DNA from: Achatina immaculata
Lineage: Eukaryota > Mollusca > Gastropoda > Stylommatophora > Achatinidae
Assembly (NCBI GenBank): GCA_009760885.1
Contig: CM019719.1
Coordinates: forward strand, 33,027,584 to 33,091,583
Direction of reading: 5' to 3'
Length of the DNA stretch: 64,000 nt
Position numbers and translations under genes: made by a program. Below, in pieces: positions 33,352-44,165 of the stretch. How positions within the stretch are numbered: the stretch's first letter is position 1; every line of letters starts with the position of its first letter. The notes under the pieces were generated by a model that was not told where the DNA came from, searched no databases, and saw nothing but the letters and a program-made list of their open reading frames with translations.

Positions 33352-34386
33352 AAGAACGAACGAACGAACATACTTTATTTTCAAAGGGTTAAGAATTGGG
33401 CATGCAGGCCCGTCTAACATTCTACCCTTCATCATACAGCTTTCACTCAGCCACAGTCATTCAGCATTTATTAATGAGTATTAATAATCATGAAGACATA
33501 GTTAAATGATTACATAAATAAATAATAAACTTATCTCTTGTCCATACACTCCACACACTGATTTATGCAACAACATGAAATAAACTTGCATTCATACATT
33601 CATTCAAAACTAAAATTTATAGAAAAGCTGTTAAAAATTGCAAGAATCAAGCCATACTTTAAACTACTTTAGACTGCTTTGAGGCATATAGTCCATATCA
33701 AACAGATATTGACAAAGTATGAAGTTATAAGAACGAATATTACTTGTAAGTTTTACATAAGTTGGTAGGGCATTCCAAAGGAGGGCATCTGAGTAAGATA
33801 ATCTTTTTTTTTAATATGTCAAGCCTTGGTTTTGGGAGAATACAATTGCTTAAGCGTTGACTGTGTTTTGGATTTGAACAACGACCACAGATAGGGTGGA
33901 GTATTGTGCGATAGAATTTTATGAATTAACTTGGCTTTGTTGAAAAGAAATCTCTTCTTGAGGGGCAGAATATCAAGATGTTTGTCCTTATTTGTAATAT
34001 ATGCTGTATGTTTATCATCTATAAGCCTTATTTGCTCTTTTTGAAATGAATAAAGTCTTTTCATGTTTGACATGGAACAACCATCCCAGACTGTGGAACA
34101 GTAGTCCAAGTGTGTTTGTATCTGTGATATGTAGTATATTCTTCTGGTGTCAAGAAAATGTTTAATTTTAGTACATTGGTAAACTTTTTGTGCAGTGAGT
34201 TTGGTTAGATTGTCTACATGATGATTCCAGCTGAGGTGGTGGTCAATCATGAGATCTAGTTTTATGTTCACTAATGTTCTCTATCTGTGAAGTTACAGCA
34301 TGGAGCTGTAGTGTTGTTGTTGGTTTGTTAATTTGTTAATTTCTGTATTGTTGTAATGAGCATGGATTTTGTTTTGCTGGTGTTAA
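33352..34386 (-). mobile_element. CR1/Jockey-like LINE, 5'-truncated
   Basis: The 3' tail on minus is (GTTC)n at 33352-33369, preceded by AACCCTTTGAAAATAAAGTA and GGGCATGCAGGCCCGTCTAA in the reverse sense. The RT thumb and C-terminal region follow (see the pseudogene). The element breaks at 34386, where it abuts a (GA)n tract. It belongs to the same family as 6963 and 56082. Confidence 0.85.
33819..34386 (-). pseudogene. LINE reverse transcriptase C-terminal part
   Basis: The frame 34271-33819 reads NIKLDLMIDHHLSWNHHVDN, LTAQKVYQCTKIKHFLDTRR, IYYISQIQTHLDYCSTVWDG, CSMSNMKRLYSFQKEQIRLI and DILPLKKRFLFNKAKLIHKI. It lines up along its length with the better copy at 56084-57001. A short upstream piece, NTSKTKSMLITTIQK (34380-34330), is in another frame. 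The catalytic FADD part is missing because of the 5' truncation. Confidence 0.85.
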
Positions 34387-34546
34387 GAGAGAGAGAGAGA
34401 AAGAGAGAAAGAGAGAGGGAGAGAGATAAAGAGAGAGAAAGAGAGAGAGAGAGAATGAGAGAGAGTAATCGACAGAGAAAGAGAGAGAGAGAGAAGGGGA
34501 GAGGGATAGATAGAGAAAGAAAGAGAGAGGGAGAGAAAGAGAGAGA
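34384..34546. repeat. (GA)n purine tract, about 160 bp
   Basis: GA repeats with AAAG and GGGA interruptions, lying between two LINE 3' fragments. Arg/Glu-rich and Ser/Leu-rich frames here are artefacts. Confidence 0.95.
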
Positions 34547-34549
34547 CAC

Positions 34550-34655
34550 TTTTTTAAAAAAAGGGTGAAGGATTAGGCGTGCAGATCTTTCTGACATTCA
34601 TCACTGAACGTTCAGTCCAACACAGTCTTTCAAGATCGGTCTAATACTTGTATTA
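34550..34655 (-). mobile_element. CR1/Jockey-like LINE, 3'-end fragment
   Basis: AAAAGGGTGAAGGATTAGGC then GTGCAGATCTTTCTGACATTC matches the 3' UTR of the 33352 and 6963 copies. It is truncated to about 100 bp. The second copy in the same orientation lies only 160 bp away. Confidence 0.7.
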
Positions 34656-35337
34656 TATAGGTAAAAGAAAACAATAATAAATATTAAAGACACAGCTAAA
34701 ACGTATAACATGAAGTCCAGGCATCCAACACTATAAACGCCCAAGAGAGCTATTCTACATTCTCGCACGTTAACTACAGCCAAATACAAGAAAATATTGA
34801 TAAAACAAATTGGTTCCGGCAACGTGGTTATTTTATAATTAGAGAGAGAGAGAGGAGAGAGAGAGAGGCCTTTGCTAGATATGCAGTGAATACGAAATTG
34901 TCAGAATCATAAAAGTTGATGAGGTTTGGAGCAGGAGAGAGAGATAGAGAAAGAAAGACAAAGAAAACATGTGAGGATTATTAAGTAGAGATGCTGCTGA
35001 TTGGATGAGCTGGTGGAGGTTGGGGGACGGGGAAAGGGCTCATTTAGGGATGAGAAATCGACAAGCAAAGAAAAAAAAAGGAGATTACATAATGAGAATT
35101 AAAGACAACCTGACAAACGATGTAGGGATCTACCTGGTAACTGGTGACGCTGAAGGAGGAACCTGACAGTACCTTGTGACTACGTCGTGCTATGTCCTTG
35201 TGTACATCATGGCTGAGAACTATGGACACGATAGTTAACTATATCTGTTGTGATCGTTATCCTCATTGAGCAAAAGAGAAACTCCCTCTCCCCCTCTCCA
35301 GGACCCATTTCCTTCCGATCCTATAAGCTTTCAGATC
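34656..35337. other. Unique sequence with short GA tracts
   Basis: GA tracts at 34840-34868 and 34933-34960. No gene is supported. Confidence 0.45.
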
Positions 35338-35745
35338 AGCAGCAACCACTACCATCACCACCACCATCACCATCACCACCATCATCACCACCACATCACC
35401 ACCACTACCACCATCACCACCACTACCATCATCACCACCACCATCACATCATTACCACCACCACTATCACCACCACCACTACACCACCACCACCATCACC
35501 ACCACACCACCACTACACCATCACCATCATCATCACCACCATCACCACCACCAGCACCACCATCACCATCACCACCACCATCACCACCATCACCATCACC
35601 ACCACCATCATCATCATCATCACCACCATCACCACCACCATCATCACCACCACCACCACCACCACCATCACCACCACCACCATCACCACCACCACCACTA
35701 CCACCACACCACCACCACCAACAACAACAACAAACAACAACAACA
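35338..35745. repeat. (ACC/ATC/CAC)n trinucleotide tract, about 400 bp
   Basis: A long imperfect ACC/ATC array, ending in AAC triplets at 35719-35745. All six frames are partly open (His/Thr/Pro, Gly/Asp or Val runs). The tract is a simple repeat, not a coding region. Confidence 0.95.
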
Positions 35746-35779
35746 GCGAAATAGTTCTCCATCGTTTAGCTGGAATGTA

Positions 35780-36774
35780 CAGGGTCCGGCATAAAGCATA
35801 GCTGGATTTAACTGACATAGAGCGCAGAAACTGAATACGTGTGAAAAAAACATGACGTCAGAGATGAAGCAGACAAACGGTCATTTTTAACAACGGCTTC
35901 TTAGAAAACACAACATCGCGCATTCACCGTTGAAACTTATTTTAAAAGTGGAGAATCGTCTTTTACTGTACAACGAAAGTTTCGTCGCCATTTTGAGCTG
36001 CATCCCCATGATAATGTTCCCGATCGGAGGACAAAACAATTTTGAAATGGATAAAAAAATTTAAGGAAACCGCTATTTGTCTTAATAACAAGTCTACTGG
36101 TCGTCCAAGAACTCAGCAGACGCCTGAACGAGTTCAAGAAGTCCGCAACGCATTGCTGAGTAGCCCTCGGCAAACAGCTGTTAGGAACGCTTTGGCACCT
36201 GGCATCCTCTTACTGTTAACAGTGATCTTTATGTGCAGATGCTAACTGAATGCTTCATTCCAGACTTGGCCAATAGAAATAAGAGACTAATATGGTTTCA
36301 ACAAGATGGAGCAACTGCCCACACAACCCGTCAGTCCATGACCATGCTGCGACAAGCATTTCCCAATCGTCTTATTTCCAGATTTGGGGATATTCATTGG
36401 CCTGCAAAGTCACCGGATTTATCGGCCGCAGACTTCTTTTTGTGGGGGGGGGGGTATCTCAAGAATCCGGTGTATGCTAGTCGACCACAGTCAGTTGCAG
36501 ACCTAAATGATCGAATCCGACACTGCATTCAAAATATCCCTTTGAATATGTTAAGTGGTGTTATGCAGGAATTTTCCAGACGCCTGCCTGAATGTATCAA
36601 ATGTAATGGCGGTCATTTAACCGGCGTAATTTTCAAAACCTAAATATGATTGTCAGTAATAATAAAAATAGCCACTTTTCTGAGTTTCATTTCACTTTTT
36701 TTTTTACCAAAAACCTGCATAGCGCTTATTTATGTTCTATTTTAAAATCCAGCTGTGCTTTATGCCGGACCCTG
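35780..36774 (+). mobile_element. mariner-like transposon (DD41D type), internally deleted
   Basis: The left end CAGGGTCCGGCATAAAGCAT and the reverse complement of the right end (CAGGGTCCGGCATAAAGCAC) are nearly perfect inverted repeats that continue inward as AGCTGGATTT. TA flanks both ends (35778-35779 and 36775-36776). Total length is 995 bp. The left third encodes the DNA-binding domain and the right half the catalytic C-terminus; the middle is deleted. Confidence 0.9.
35915..36643 (+). pseudogene. mariner-like transposase, internally deleted
   Basis: The N-terminal helix-turn-helix is readable as TVETYFKSGESSFTVQRKFR, RHFELHPHDNVPDRR, then IKKFKETAICLNNKSTGRPR and PERVQEVRNALLSSPRQTAVR (35928-36190). 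A junction near 36200 jumps to VNSDLYVQMLTECFIPDLAN. The strong block LIWFQQDGATAHTTRQSMTM follows (Asp at about 36304), then HWPAKSPDLSAADFFLWG. By my count 41 residues separate that Asp from the Asp of SAADFF, the spacing reported for DD41D mariner relatives. The first catalytic Asp is missing through the deletion. A G run at about 36443-36452 adds glycine codons. The frame 36233-36643 is otherwise open to its end (GVIFKT). Confidence 0.85.
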
Positions 36775-36776
36775 TA

Positions 36777-37163
36777 CAAGGTGTTTCAAAAGTTCCTGTA
36801 CACTTTCCGGATGCCACATAAGTGGCCTCAAGACCTCCTGACCTGACACCTTGTGACTTTCTCGTGGGTGGGTGCATTAAAGACAGTGTTTACGTACCCA
36901 CACTTCCACAGGATCTGAACATGCTGAAGCAGCGAATACCAGAGGTCATCGCATCTGTTACTCCAGATATGCTGTATAAAACCTGGGAGGAACTTATTTA
37001 CGTGTGCTGTGTCACGGGGGGAGGGGGGTGGTCTCACATTAAGCCCATGTAGGGTACGTCTTTGAGAATCTCTCTACAAAATAATACGCGCTTTTTCCAT
37101 GCAGCTTCTTTTGTCTTCGTACAGTGGATACCAGAAGTGTAAAGGAAATTTTGGAACATCCTG
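36777..37163 (+). mobile_element. Second mariner-like element, deleted to 387 bp
   Basis: The left end CAAGGTGTTTCAAAAGTTCC and the reverse complement of the right end (CAGGATGTTCCAAAATTTCC) are inverted repeats, both continuing with TNTACACTT. TA lies on both sides (36775-36776 and 37164-37165). The left TA is also the right flank of the previous element. The interior (36822-37052) keeps only the transposase C-terminus: SRPPDLTPCDFLVGGCIKDS, VYVPTLPQDLNMLKQRIPEV and TPDMLYKTWEELIY. The catalytic-type Asp is in LTPCDFL. Everything upstream of WP-SPDL is gone. Confidence 0.85.
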
Positions 37164-37216
37164 TATTTTATTTCTTTTGCAAATCTGCGGTCTCAAATGA
37201 AAATTATAGAAGCTGG

Positions 37217-37222
37217 TACAGT

Positions 37223-37276
<54 letters not shown>
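37217..37276. repeat. (GTT)n tract
   Basis: Twenty GTT triplets with no interruption. Confidence 0.95.
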
Positions 37277-37887
37277 TGTCTTCACACTGGACCGTAGGAA
37301 TAAAAGTTCTGAAATTTATGGCCTTCACTGTAGGTGTGTTAAGAGTTACCAGCGGATTAAGCAACGTTCATTCATGACGTAACTTCTGCTGTAAATCTGT
37401 TGGTTTGAACCTTTTCCTTCAGGGGAGGGGGGCTGCTGTGATCAGAGAATATAATCTACTGATTTATCACCAGCAAGGAAGTAGCCTTTCAGGTTTAAGC
37501 TGTATGAAGAGAGTCGATGAAACTTAGTACCTAATTTGTGAATGCAGCCCAAGATTGCCCAGATATCTGTAATCTACCGTGGACATGGATTAAAAAAGAC
37601 TAAAGAAAAAAACTTCTTTCAAGACTCCTGAAATGTGATAACTTGTTGGGAGAGTGCACGCGCGTTAATTTAGATTTTTTTTAAAAAATGTTATTTGTGA
37701 TGGCGGTCAGGGCAGGGCCCTTAAATTTGTTACAGGATTGAAGTTTTCTTGAAAAACAAAAATTGGTTGAGAGTTGTATGGGACACTATGCCTGAAGGGA
37801 AAAGAAAGCGTAGAGAAAGTAAGAAATGATGGCTTGGAAAATATTATTTTCTTTAGAGCATTTGCTTGTTCTCTTGAATCTGCTTAC
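37277..37887. other. Unique sequence, no gene seen
   Basis: No supported exon or repeat. Confidence 0.4.
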
Positions 37888-38104
37888 AGTATGTGTGTGT
37901 GTGTGTGTGAGTGAGTGAGTGAGTGCGTGCGTGCGTGCGTGAGTGCGTGAGTGAGTGCGTGCGTGCGTGCGTGAGTGAGTGAGTGAGTGAGTGAGTGAGT
38001 GAGTGATGGATGGATGGATGGATGGATGGATGGATGGATGGATGGATGGACGGATGGACGGACGGACGGACGGACGGACGGATGGATGGAGTGAGTGAGT
38101 GAGT
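37888..38104. repeat. Compound tetranucleotide array
   Basis: (TG)n, then GTGA and GTGC blocks, then (GATG)n, (GACG)n, GATG and GTGA again. Neighbouring blocks differ by one base each, so the array seems to have evolved by single changes that then spread. His/Ser/Thr frames on minus are artefacts. Confidence 0.95.
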
Positions 38105-38724
38105 TCGGGCATTCAGTCTGTTCAGTGTGTGATTATAACGGAGCGGTCTACGAATGTATATCTTAAAGGAAGCTCGCAATGCCCATAAAAGCAAAGATAG
38201 TTCTGTTATGCCGTAGAATCTTCTAGATGATATGATGTTAGTGCCTATATTTTTCCTCTCTCCTGACTACTCGATGACCAGTGGATGATGACACTACCTG
38301 GATGATGACATTACCTGGATGATGTGGTCATTACCCCCGCCCCTGGCCGTCTTTCCTTTCCGCATTTCCAGAAGAGATTCTAGGGGGTCATTTCTACACC
38401 TGGGTACCACTACCTTCTCACATTACACACGTTGCTAGTCCGGCGCGTGGGATCCAGACAGCGCGCTGTATAGGAATTGCAGAATTTTGGGAATATGTTT
38501 TAAGGAGAATCAAGTGTCTAGAGCCGACATATTTCAAGATGGGATAAAGTTCTGAAATATCGTTAACGGACAACTAGAAATGGCAATACTTGACGTAAAC
38601 TACGCCTTGTCAGTGGCGTTCTTCTATAACACACACACAGGCCATCACCTGCAGGAGATGGAGGTCGATGATTTAAATACTTCTTCCCGGAGAAAGCTAT
38701 CACGTCTCTGATTTTGACTCAGAA
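38105..38724. other. Unique sequence, no gene seen
   Basis: A short duplication of 'gatgatgacattacctg' lies near 38285-38325. No gene is supported. Confidence 0.4.
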
Positions 38725-39130
38725 ATGTGGGCTGTACAGGAAAATGGGAAACGGTTGTGAAGGAAATATCACGTAGAGTATACAGGAAAATGAGAAACGG
38801 GTATGAAGAAATTTTGACGTGGAGTGTACATGAAAATAAGAAATGCGTAGGAAGGAGTTATTACGTGGATTATACAAGAAAATGAGAAGTGGGAATGAAG
38901 GAATTTTCATATAAACAGGAAAATGAGAAACGAGCATGAAGGAATTTTCACATAAAGTATACAGGAAAATGAGACATGGGTATGACGGAATTTTCATGAA
39001 GAGTATACAGGAAAATGGGAAATGGGTATGAGGGAATTTTCACATAAAGTATACAGGAAAATAGGAAATGGGTATGAGGGAATGTTCACATAAAGTACTC
39101 AGGAAAATGGGAAATGGGAATGAAGGAATT
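38725..39130. repeat. About 46-bp minisatellite, 8-9 copies
   Basis: Units 'atacaggaaaatgggaaatg' then 'ggtatgagggaattttcaca' then 'taaagt', with length varying by several bases and more divergence on the left. Confidence 0.85.
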
Positions 39131-39245
39131 TTCACGTACAGTCCAGATGCGCGAAAGGTAAAAGTAAATTTTGGAAATTTTCAATTTTGGATTTGAAGGC
39201 AGAGCTGTAGATAGAAGAAATCGGCCACCCGCCTCCCAAAGGTAA

Positions 39246-39448
39246 CTTAGTCTCGCTGTGAGTTTTAGTGTCGCTGTGAGTTTTAGTGTCGCTGTGAGTT
39301 TTAGTCTCGCTATGAGTTTTAGTCTCGCTATGAGTTTTAGTCTCGCTGTGAGTTTTAGTCTCGCTGTGAGTTTTAGTCTCGCTGTGAGTTTTAGTCTCGC
39401 TATGAGTTTTAGTCTCGCTGTGAGTTTTAGTCTCGCTGTGAGTTTTAT
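39246..39448. repeat. 18-bp minisatellite, about 11 copies
   Basis: Unit 'gttttagtctcgctgtga', very homogeneous, with G/A and C/G single variants. The six-residue coding period is a by-product. Confidence 0.95.
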
Positions 39449-40263
39449 TTTCTTTTTTTCCCCCCAATTTCTTGGAAGATAGAGGCTGAACGTACAAGAT
39501 TTTGTAGAGGTATCATGAAACTTAGGAGTAATGTGTGCTTCAGCTGTGAGTAGTCTTTTATGCATTAGCTAAACACGTTTATATAGGACATCATGAAGGA
39601 GCCTTAAATACAGTTATTATGAGGTTAACTGTCCTGGCCTGAGTAGATAAACCATATCAAGGGTTTTCAAAACTTTAATGGCCGTGCCACTAAGAAATGT
39701 ATAATAGACTCGAGATATCTTGTTACCACCTAACTACAATTTTATGTGGCTTATTGGTACCGCCATGTTGAGCGCTATTATAATGTTAGTCGTCAGTAAT
39801 TGTCGCATAATTCTGTGTAAAATCTGAGACCGAAAAAGATTGTTCCTTTGCTCAGTTTTCATTTGTGTGCTTCTTTTTAATGAATTGCTTTTGCGCTGCG
39901 ACATTTCCTCAACAGTAACGAAAATTTGCTTAATTGGTTTCTCCATGCGAGTCCCGAATTCTCAAGTTTGCTTCAGGCGTATGAATACTGGTGAATCATT
40001 AGATTTCGTCGGGACGAAAGTCCCTTTCTGAATATTTAATATGGACTATGTCAGATTGCCAAGAAAGGCAACTTATTAAGCTAAAATGAAACAGGAAAGT
40101 TTGGGCAACAGTGTTAGATGATAGAGGAGTTGCTCAAGGCTGTCTTTTAGACTCCGTCCATGAATCTGCGGTAAAAAAATCAGAGGATTTTTCTTTTCTT
40201 GCGAGTTGCTCAATCCGTTAGGATGATTTTCTTTTGGTTTCCATGCTTTTCTTTCTCCTTCGA
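39449..40263. other. Unique sequence, no gene seen
   Basis: No supported exon or repeat. Confidence 0.4.
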
Positions 40264-41216
40264 GTTTTTCGGTGATCAGTCAGTCATTTTGCATGTCCCT
40301 TGCGGAACTTTGCCTCCATAACAGCTCCCTTGTAGGCCTATCGGTTGTAAGCAAGATGCCCTGCTGTTGATGCATCCATTTGCAGATTATCAACGATGTT
40401 TTGCAGCCATCTTCGCCTTGATCATCCTCTCTGTCTTTTTCCATTATGTACCCTCCCAAAACTGCCTTCTCTAAATTCTCATGACGTTTAATGTGTCCAA
40501 AATATTTAAGTTTTTTCTGTTTAATGTTCCTTACTAGCCAACCTTCTTCGATATTAAGTTCTTCTAGTATGGATATATTTGTTCTTGGTTGTGTTCATGA
40601 TATTTGAAGAACACTTCTGTAGCATTTACACCCAAAGGCATTCACGAGTAGGTGTTTCTCAGTTGTTTTGTCAAGTGTCCAGGTCTCACAGGCATATGTT
40701 GCGATGGGAAAGATGCATGCCCTTAAAAATCATATTTCTGTAGTTCTGTCCGTTCCTCTCCACAGCTTCTTTACTTGTTTTACTTCCTGAAGAGCTATAG
40801 ATGTCCTCCTTTTAATTTCCCTCATTTTATCTCCATTATTAGTTAGTAATGATCCAAGATATTCAAAACTCTTCATCTCTTCCAATTTTTCCTCATTGAT
40901 ACATATTTCAGCTGCCTTATTTGTTTTGCCATTTGTCATCAAGTTAGTTTTATTCGCATTCAGATAGAGGTTTTGCTCTCCCACTATTCTTACGGCTGAC
41001 ATAATTAGTTTTTCCATTCCTTTTTGTGTTGTGGACAGTAACACTGTGTCGTCAGCATAATCTAATCTCAGGTATTTCTTAACCTCCAATTTTTATGCTA
41101 TCGTAATATTCTTTGTCTACATCTTCTCTAACACCCCTCGTTATTTGTTCATTATACAAGTTAAATATGTAAGGCGACAGTATGCAACCCTGAAGGACAC
41201 CTTGTTTTTCGGTGAT
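40264..41216 (-). mobile_element. RTE/BovB-like family A, 927 bp, 13-bp TSD
   Basis: The element (40277-41203) is flanked by a perfect 13-bp direct repeat, GTTTTTCGGTGAT, at 40264-40276 and 41204-41216. The 3' tail on minus is (GACT)n after GGGACATGCAAAATGACTGA. The 5' end is truncated within the RT, beginning at CAAGGTGTCCTTCAGGG. This is one clean, dateable insertion. Confidence 0.92.
40290..41203 (-). pseudogene. RTE-like reverse transcriptase, C-terminal half
   Basis: Minus-strand order: QGVLQGCILSPYIFNLYNEQ (41203 downward, the RT motif before the active site), LDYADDTVLLSTT (catalytic YADD at about 41059-41048), LYLNANKTNLMTNGKTNKAA, FEYLGSLLTNNGDKMREIKR and LQEVKQVKKLWRGTDRTTEI (to 40730). 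After a frameshift come CIFPIATYACETWTLDKT, LKYFGHIKRHENLEKAV and a decayed RRWLQNIVDN end with REAYKGAV...FRKGHAK. The family protein would also carry an endonuclease, lost here by 5' truncation. At least one frameshift (near 40730) and a stop near 41090 inactivate it. Confidence 0.88.
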
Positions 41217-41690
41217 TCTGTTTTATTTGAAAGTTGCCGTGGTCTGAAAAATGTAAGAAATACCTTAGCGTCTCCGTCTGCGCGTTTGAAAGATTATTTT
41301 AGCATAATTAACAACAGCTTGTGTGTATGAATGTGTGCATATAAGAAAGAGAGAAAATCTGCTTGTATGTATATAATTCTTTTAGTCAGTTAGTTTCTAT
41401 GAACAAAGAGAAATAACTATAAAATTACTGAATTCACAGATTTTTAGAGACAGGTTAAGTGCCTTTGAGGAACAGCCGGTGCTGCATTTTACGATTACTG
41501 ATTGACCTTTTTTTTTTTAAACACTTGGCGCTTCTTTAAGTTATTCGCTTTTTTTGTTGTTGTTTACATCTCTCTTCTCTTTCAGCATTCGTCTGGTGAA
41601 TTTAGGCTGCACGAAGTGCCTGTTGGAAGGGTAAATTATTTAAACAGTAAACAAAATGTTGTATGTCCTTTGTTTTTGCTGTTATTGTTC
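41217..41690. other. Unique sequence, no gene seen
   Basis: No supported exon or repeat. Confidence 0.4.
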
Positions 41691-41691
41691 T

Positions 41692-41765
41692 ATTCCAAGG
41701 AACTGCGAACATGGTGTTCTTTGTAGCTTATGCTTTGACGGTGGTGAAGCACAGCATCGTCTACA
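41692..41765 (-). repeat. Repeat X copy d, fragment
   Basis: AAGGAACTGCGAACATGGTG, TTCTTTGTAGC and GTGAAGCACAGCATCGTCT match the (ACAAG)-proximal 70 bp of repeat X. Confidence 0.6.
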
Positions 41766-42589
41766 TAAAGAATTTAGCCTTTTTTGTTGTTGGTTTTCCC
41801 CTTGAAGAAAGATGGGCACAAAATGGACCTAGATAGATGTCGGTGAACACAAGGTGGAAGCAGGTGATTGGCTGAGAATCAAAGGTTTAGTATTCGTGAG
41901 TTCTTGAATATAAACTTTCCAGACTTATGAATTGGGAGTGATGGTTCAACATCTTGGTGGTCACCACGTTCACCGAACACTGCCTTATCACTTTCTTTCA
42001 TGGGGATACACGTACTAAGGGAAAAGTTCATCAGGTCGTGGTATTGAAACGTTGAGGGCAGATACTTCCATAGAAAAATACCGTGGTAATTGAAGATATT
42101 TGGGGGGGGGGGGAATATGGTAAGAAATGTTGAATATCGTTTACACGTGACGTTCTCCGCTCAACAAACGGAGCATATGCTGTGATGTGGAAATAAAATT
42201 GACAAAAAATAACTTGTATGCGCGTAACGAAGTTTTTGTGCAATAAATGTTTGAAATCAGGAATAGAGTTTATGCTCACCTTGTGTTACTATACAGTTAA
42301 AAAAATAATACACAGAATGCAAGATGAAAAAAAAGACCATAACGCATACAAGGACCAAAATGTTCCGGTAAATAAATTGGACTCAAGAAAAAAGCTTTCA
42401 CTAGAAAATAAAAAAAAAATAACATAGGAAAGCGACAAGTATGGATTTGTCATTGGCCACTTGCTGCGTAATTTGATCGCCCCGACCTTCAAAGACAACA
42501 GTTAAAATTTTCAATACACAATTTTTAATATATAAAAAAAACACTAAGGACTTAATACATACTATTCTTCTTCTTTGTCCTCTTTTTAT
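41766..42589. other. Unique sequence, no gene seen
   Basis: A G run at 42102-42112. No exon is supported. Confidence 0.4.
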
Positions 42590-42815
42590 CTGTCTGCTTA
42601 TGCCATTAGCCTATGGAATTTCCGACATCGATCCTGAGCAAGGTGAGAGGCCTGGGTAGCTGTCATGTTATATTTCAACAGTGTGTCTTCCACTCCATCT
42701 GTCCACGTTTTCCTTGGTAGTCCTCGCACACTGTATCCAGATGTTTTCGAGCTGTATGCGCGTGTAGCTGGTTGTTCTGGATTCATGCGTATCAGGTGCC
42801 CGAAACACTAAAACT
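42590..42815 (-). pseudogene. RTE-like retrotransposon, family D, C-terminal end
   Basis: On minus: FGHLIRMNPEQPATRAYSSK (from about 42800), then RGLPRKTWTDGVEDTLLKYN and MTATQASHLAQDRCRKFHRL, ending at 42598. The order FGHLxRM, GxPRKTW and QASHLAQDR is the terminal part of an RT protein of RTE-like type, different from families A-C. Only this tail remains. Confidence 0.75.
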
Positions 42816-43658
42816 CAGTACATTATTCTGTTGTTAATATTTATCTTATGGTAACTATAAGATCAAAGTCAGCAGTCGTTCTCGTAATTATATAGGTTTT
42901 GATGAGTGATATGTGTTTGTTTTTGTTTGTTTGTTTGTTTGTTTGTTTGTCGTTTGCTGACTTCGTTGAAGTTGCATTTGGTCGCCATGCTAAACCTTCA
43001 CAAGGAATCATTGAATCTAGAATAAATACACGGACAGGAAACTCCTGACTCTTTCTTACAGGAACTAAAAGGAGAAAGAGCAGCGCTGTGCACAGGTGAA
43101 CAATTTATGTTTGTAGCATTAACCTGCTGCGAATTCAGGCACGTGTTATTCATATTTCTATGACATACTGACAACTGTGTGTGCTGTTGCGTATCTCGCT
43201 TGGAAGGCAAAGACTGGCACCCATTCTTACTAAGCTTGAGATTAGAGGATATGAAACTTTCAAGAAAACCCGCGCCTTCATGGAAGAAGAATAAAAAATA
43301 ATTCGGACCAATCAGCAACCTCATAACAATTTCAGTTGGAAGTTTTAGCCAGTTAGCTATTAGGAAACATTCTTCGGCAGTACTTCCATTTTATAACGCA
43401 AACTTTATTCTGATTTGCGGAAGTCCATGCTGAAAAAAATCATAATATTAAATGGTCACTAGACAAATTTGGCAGCAACAGGAGAACGTATACATAGCAC
43501 TGAGACAGGCATGAAGAATCTTAAGAGCGTGAACGAGATTTCCTTGTTGCCCGGATTGGCAACATTAGCTACACGCGTTAAGCCAGGTCGTGAACTGCCA
43601 TTTCATTCTTCATCTTCTGACTGTTTCCGGTCTCAGTCTCACACCATTCCTTCATGTG
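42816..43658. other. Unique sequence, no gene seen
   Basis: A short (GTTT)n at 42915-42948. No gene is supported. Confidence 0.4.
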
Positions 43659-43659
43659 T

Positions 43660-44165
43660 GCCACTATTTTCGAAGTTTGACCACTTTTCTCTAAGTTTGA
43701 TCACAATTCTCCAAATCTGACCAATATTCTCGAAAGTTTGACCACTAATCTGGAAGTTTGACCACTATTCTCGAAGTTTGTCACTATTCTCGAAAGTTTG
43801 ACCACTATTCTCGAAAGTTTGACCACTAATCTGGACGTTTGACCACTATTCTCGAAGTTTGTCACTATTCTCGAAAGTGTGACCACTATTCTCGAAAGTT
43901 TGACCACTATTCTCGAAGTTTGACCACTATTCTCCAGATTTAACCACTATTCTCCAGATTTAACCACTATTCTCCAAGTTTGACCACTGTTCTTGAAGTT
44001 TGACTACTATTCTCCAAGTTTGACCACTGTTCTTGAAGTTTGACTACTATTCTCCATGTTTGACCACTATTCTTGAAGTTTGACCACTATTCTCCAAGTC
44101 TGACCACTATTCTCTAAGTTTGACCGCTATTCTCCAAGTTTGACCACTGTTATCGAAAGTTTGTC
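43660..44165. repeat. 20-21 bp minisatellite, about 24 copies
   Basis: Units 'tgaccactattctcgaagtt', with variants 'ctccaagttt', 'ctccagattt' and 'cttgaagttt'. Larger blocks of four to six units are repeated (for example 43735-43800 and 43800-43880). Confidence 0.92.

Noticed and set aside
35250..35818. Long His/Thr/Pro-rich and Gly/Asp-rich open frames as a protein
   Set aside because: They coincide exactly with an (ACC/ATC)n trinucleotide tract and exist in several frames and on both strands.
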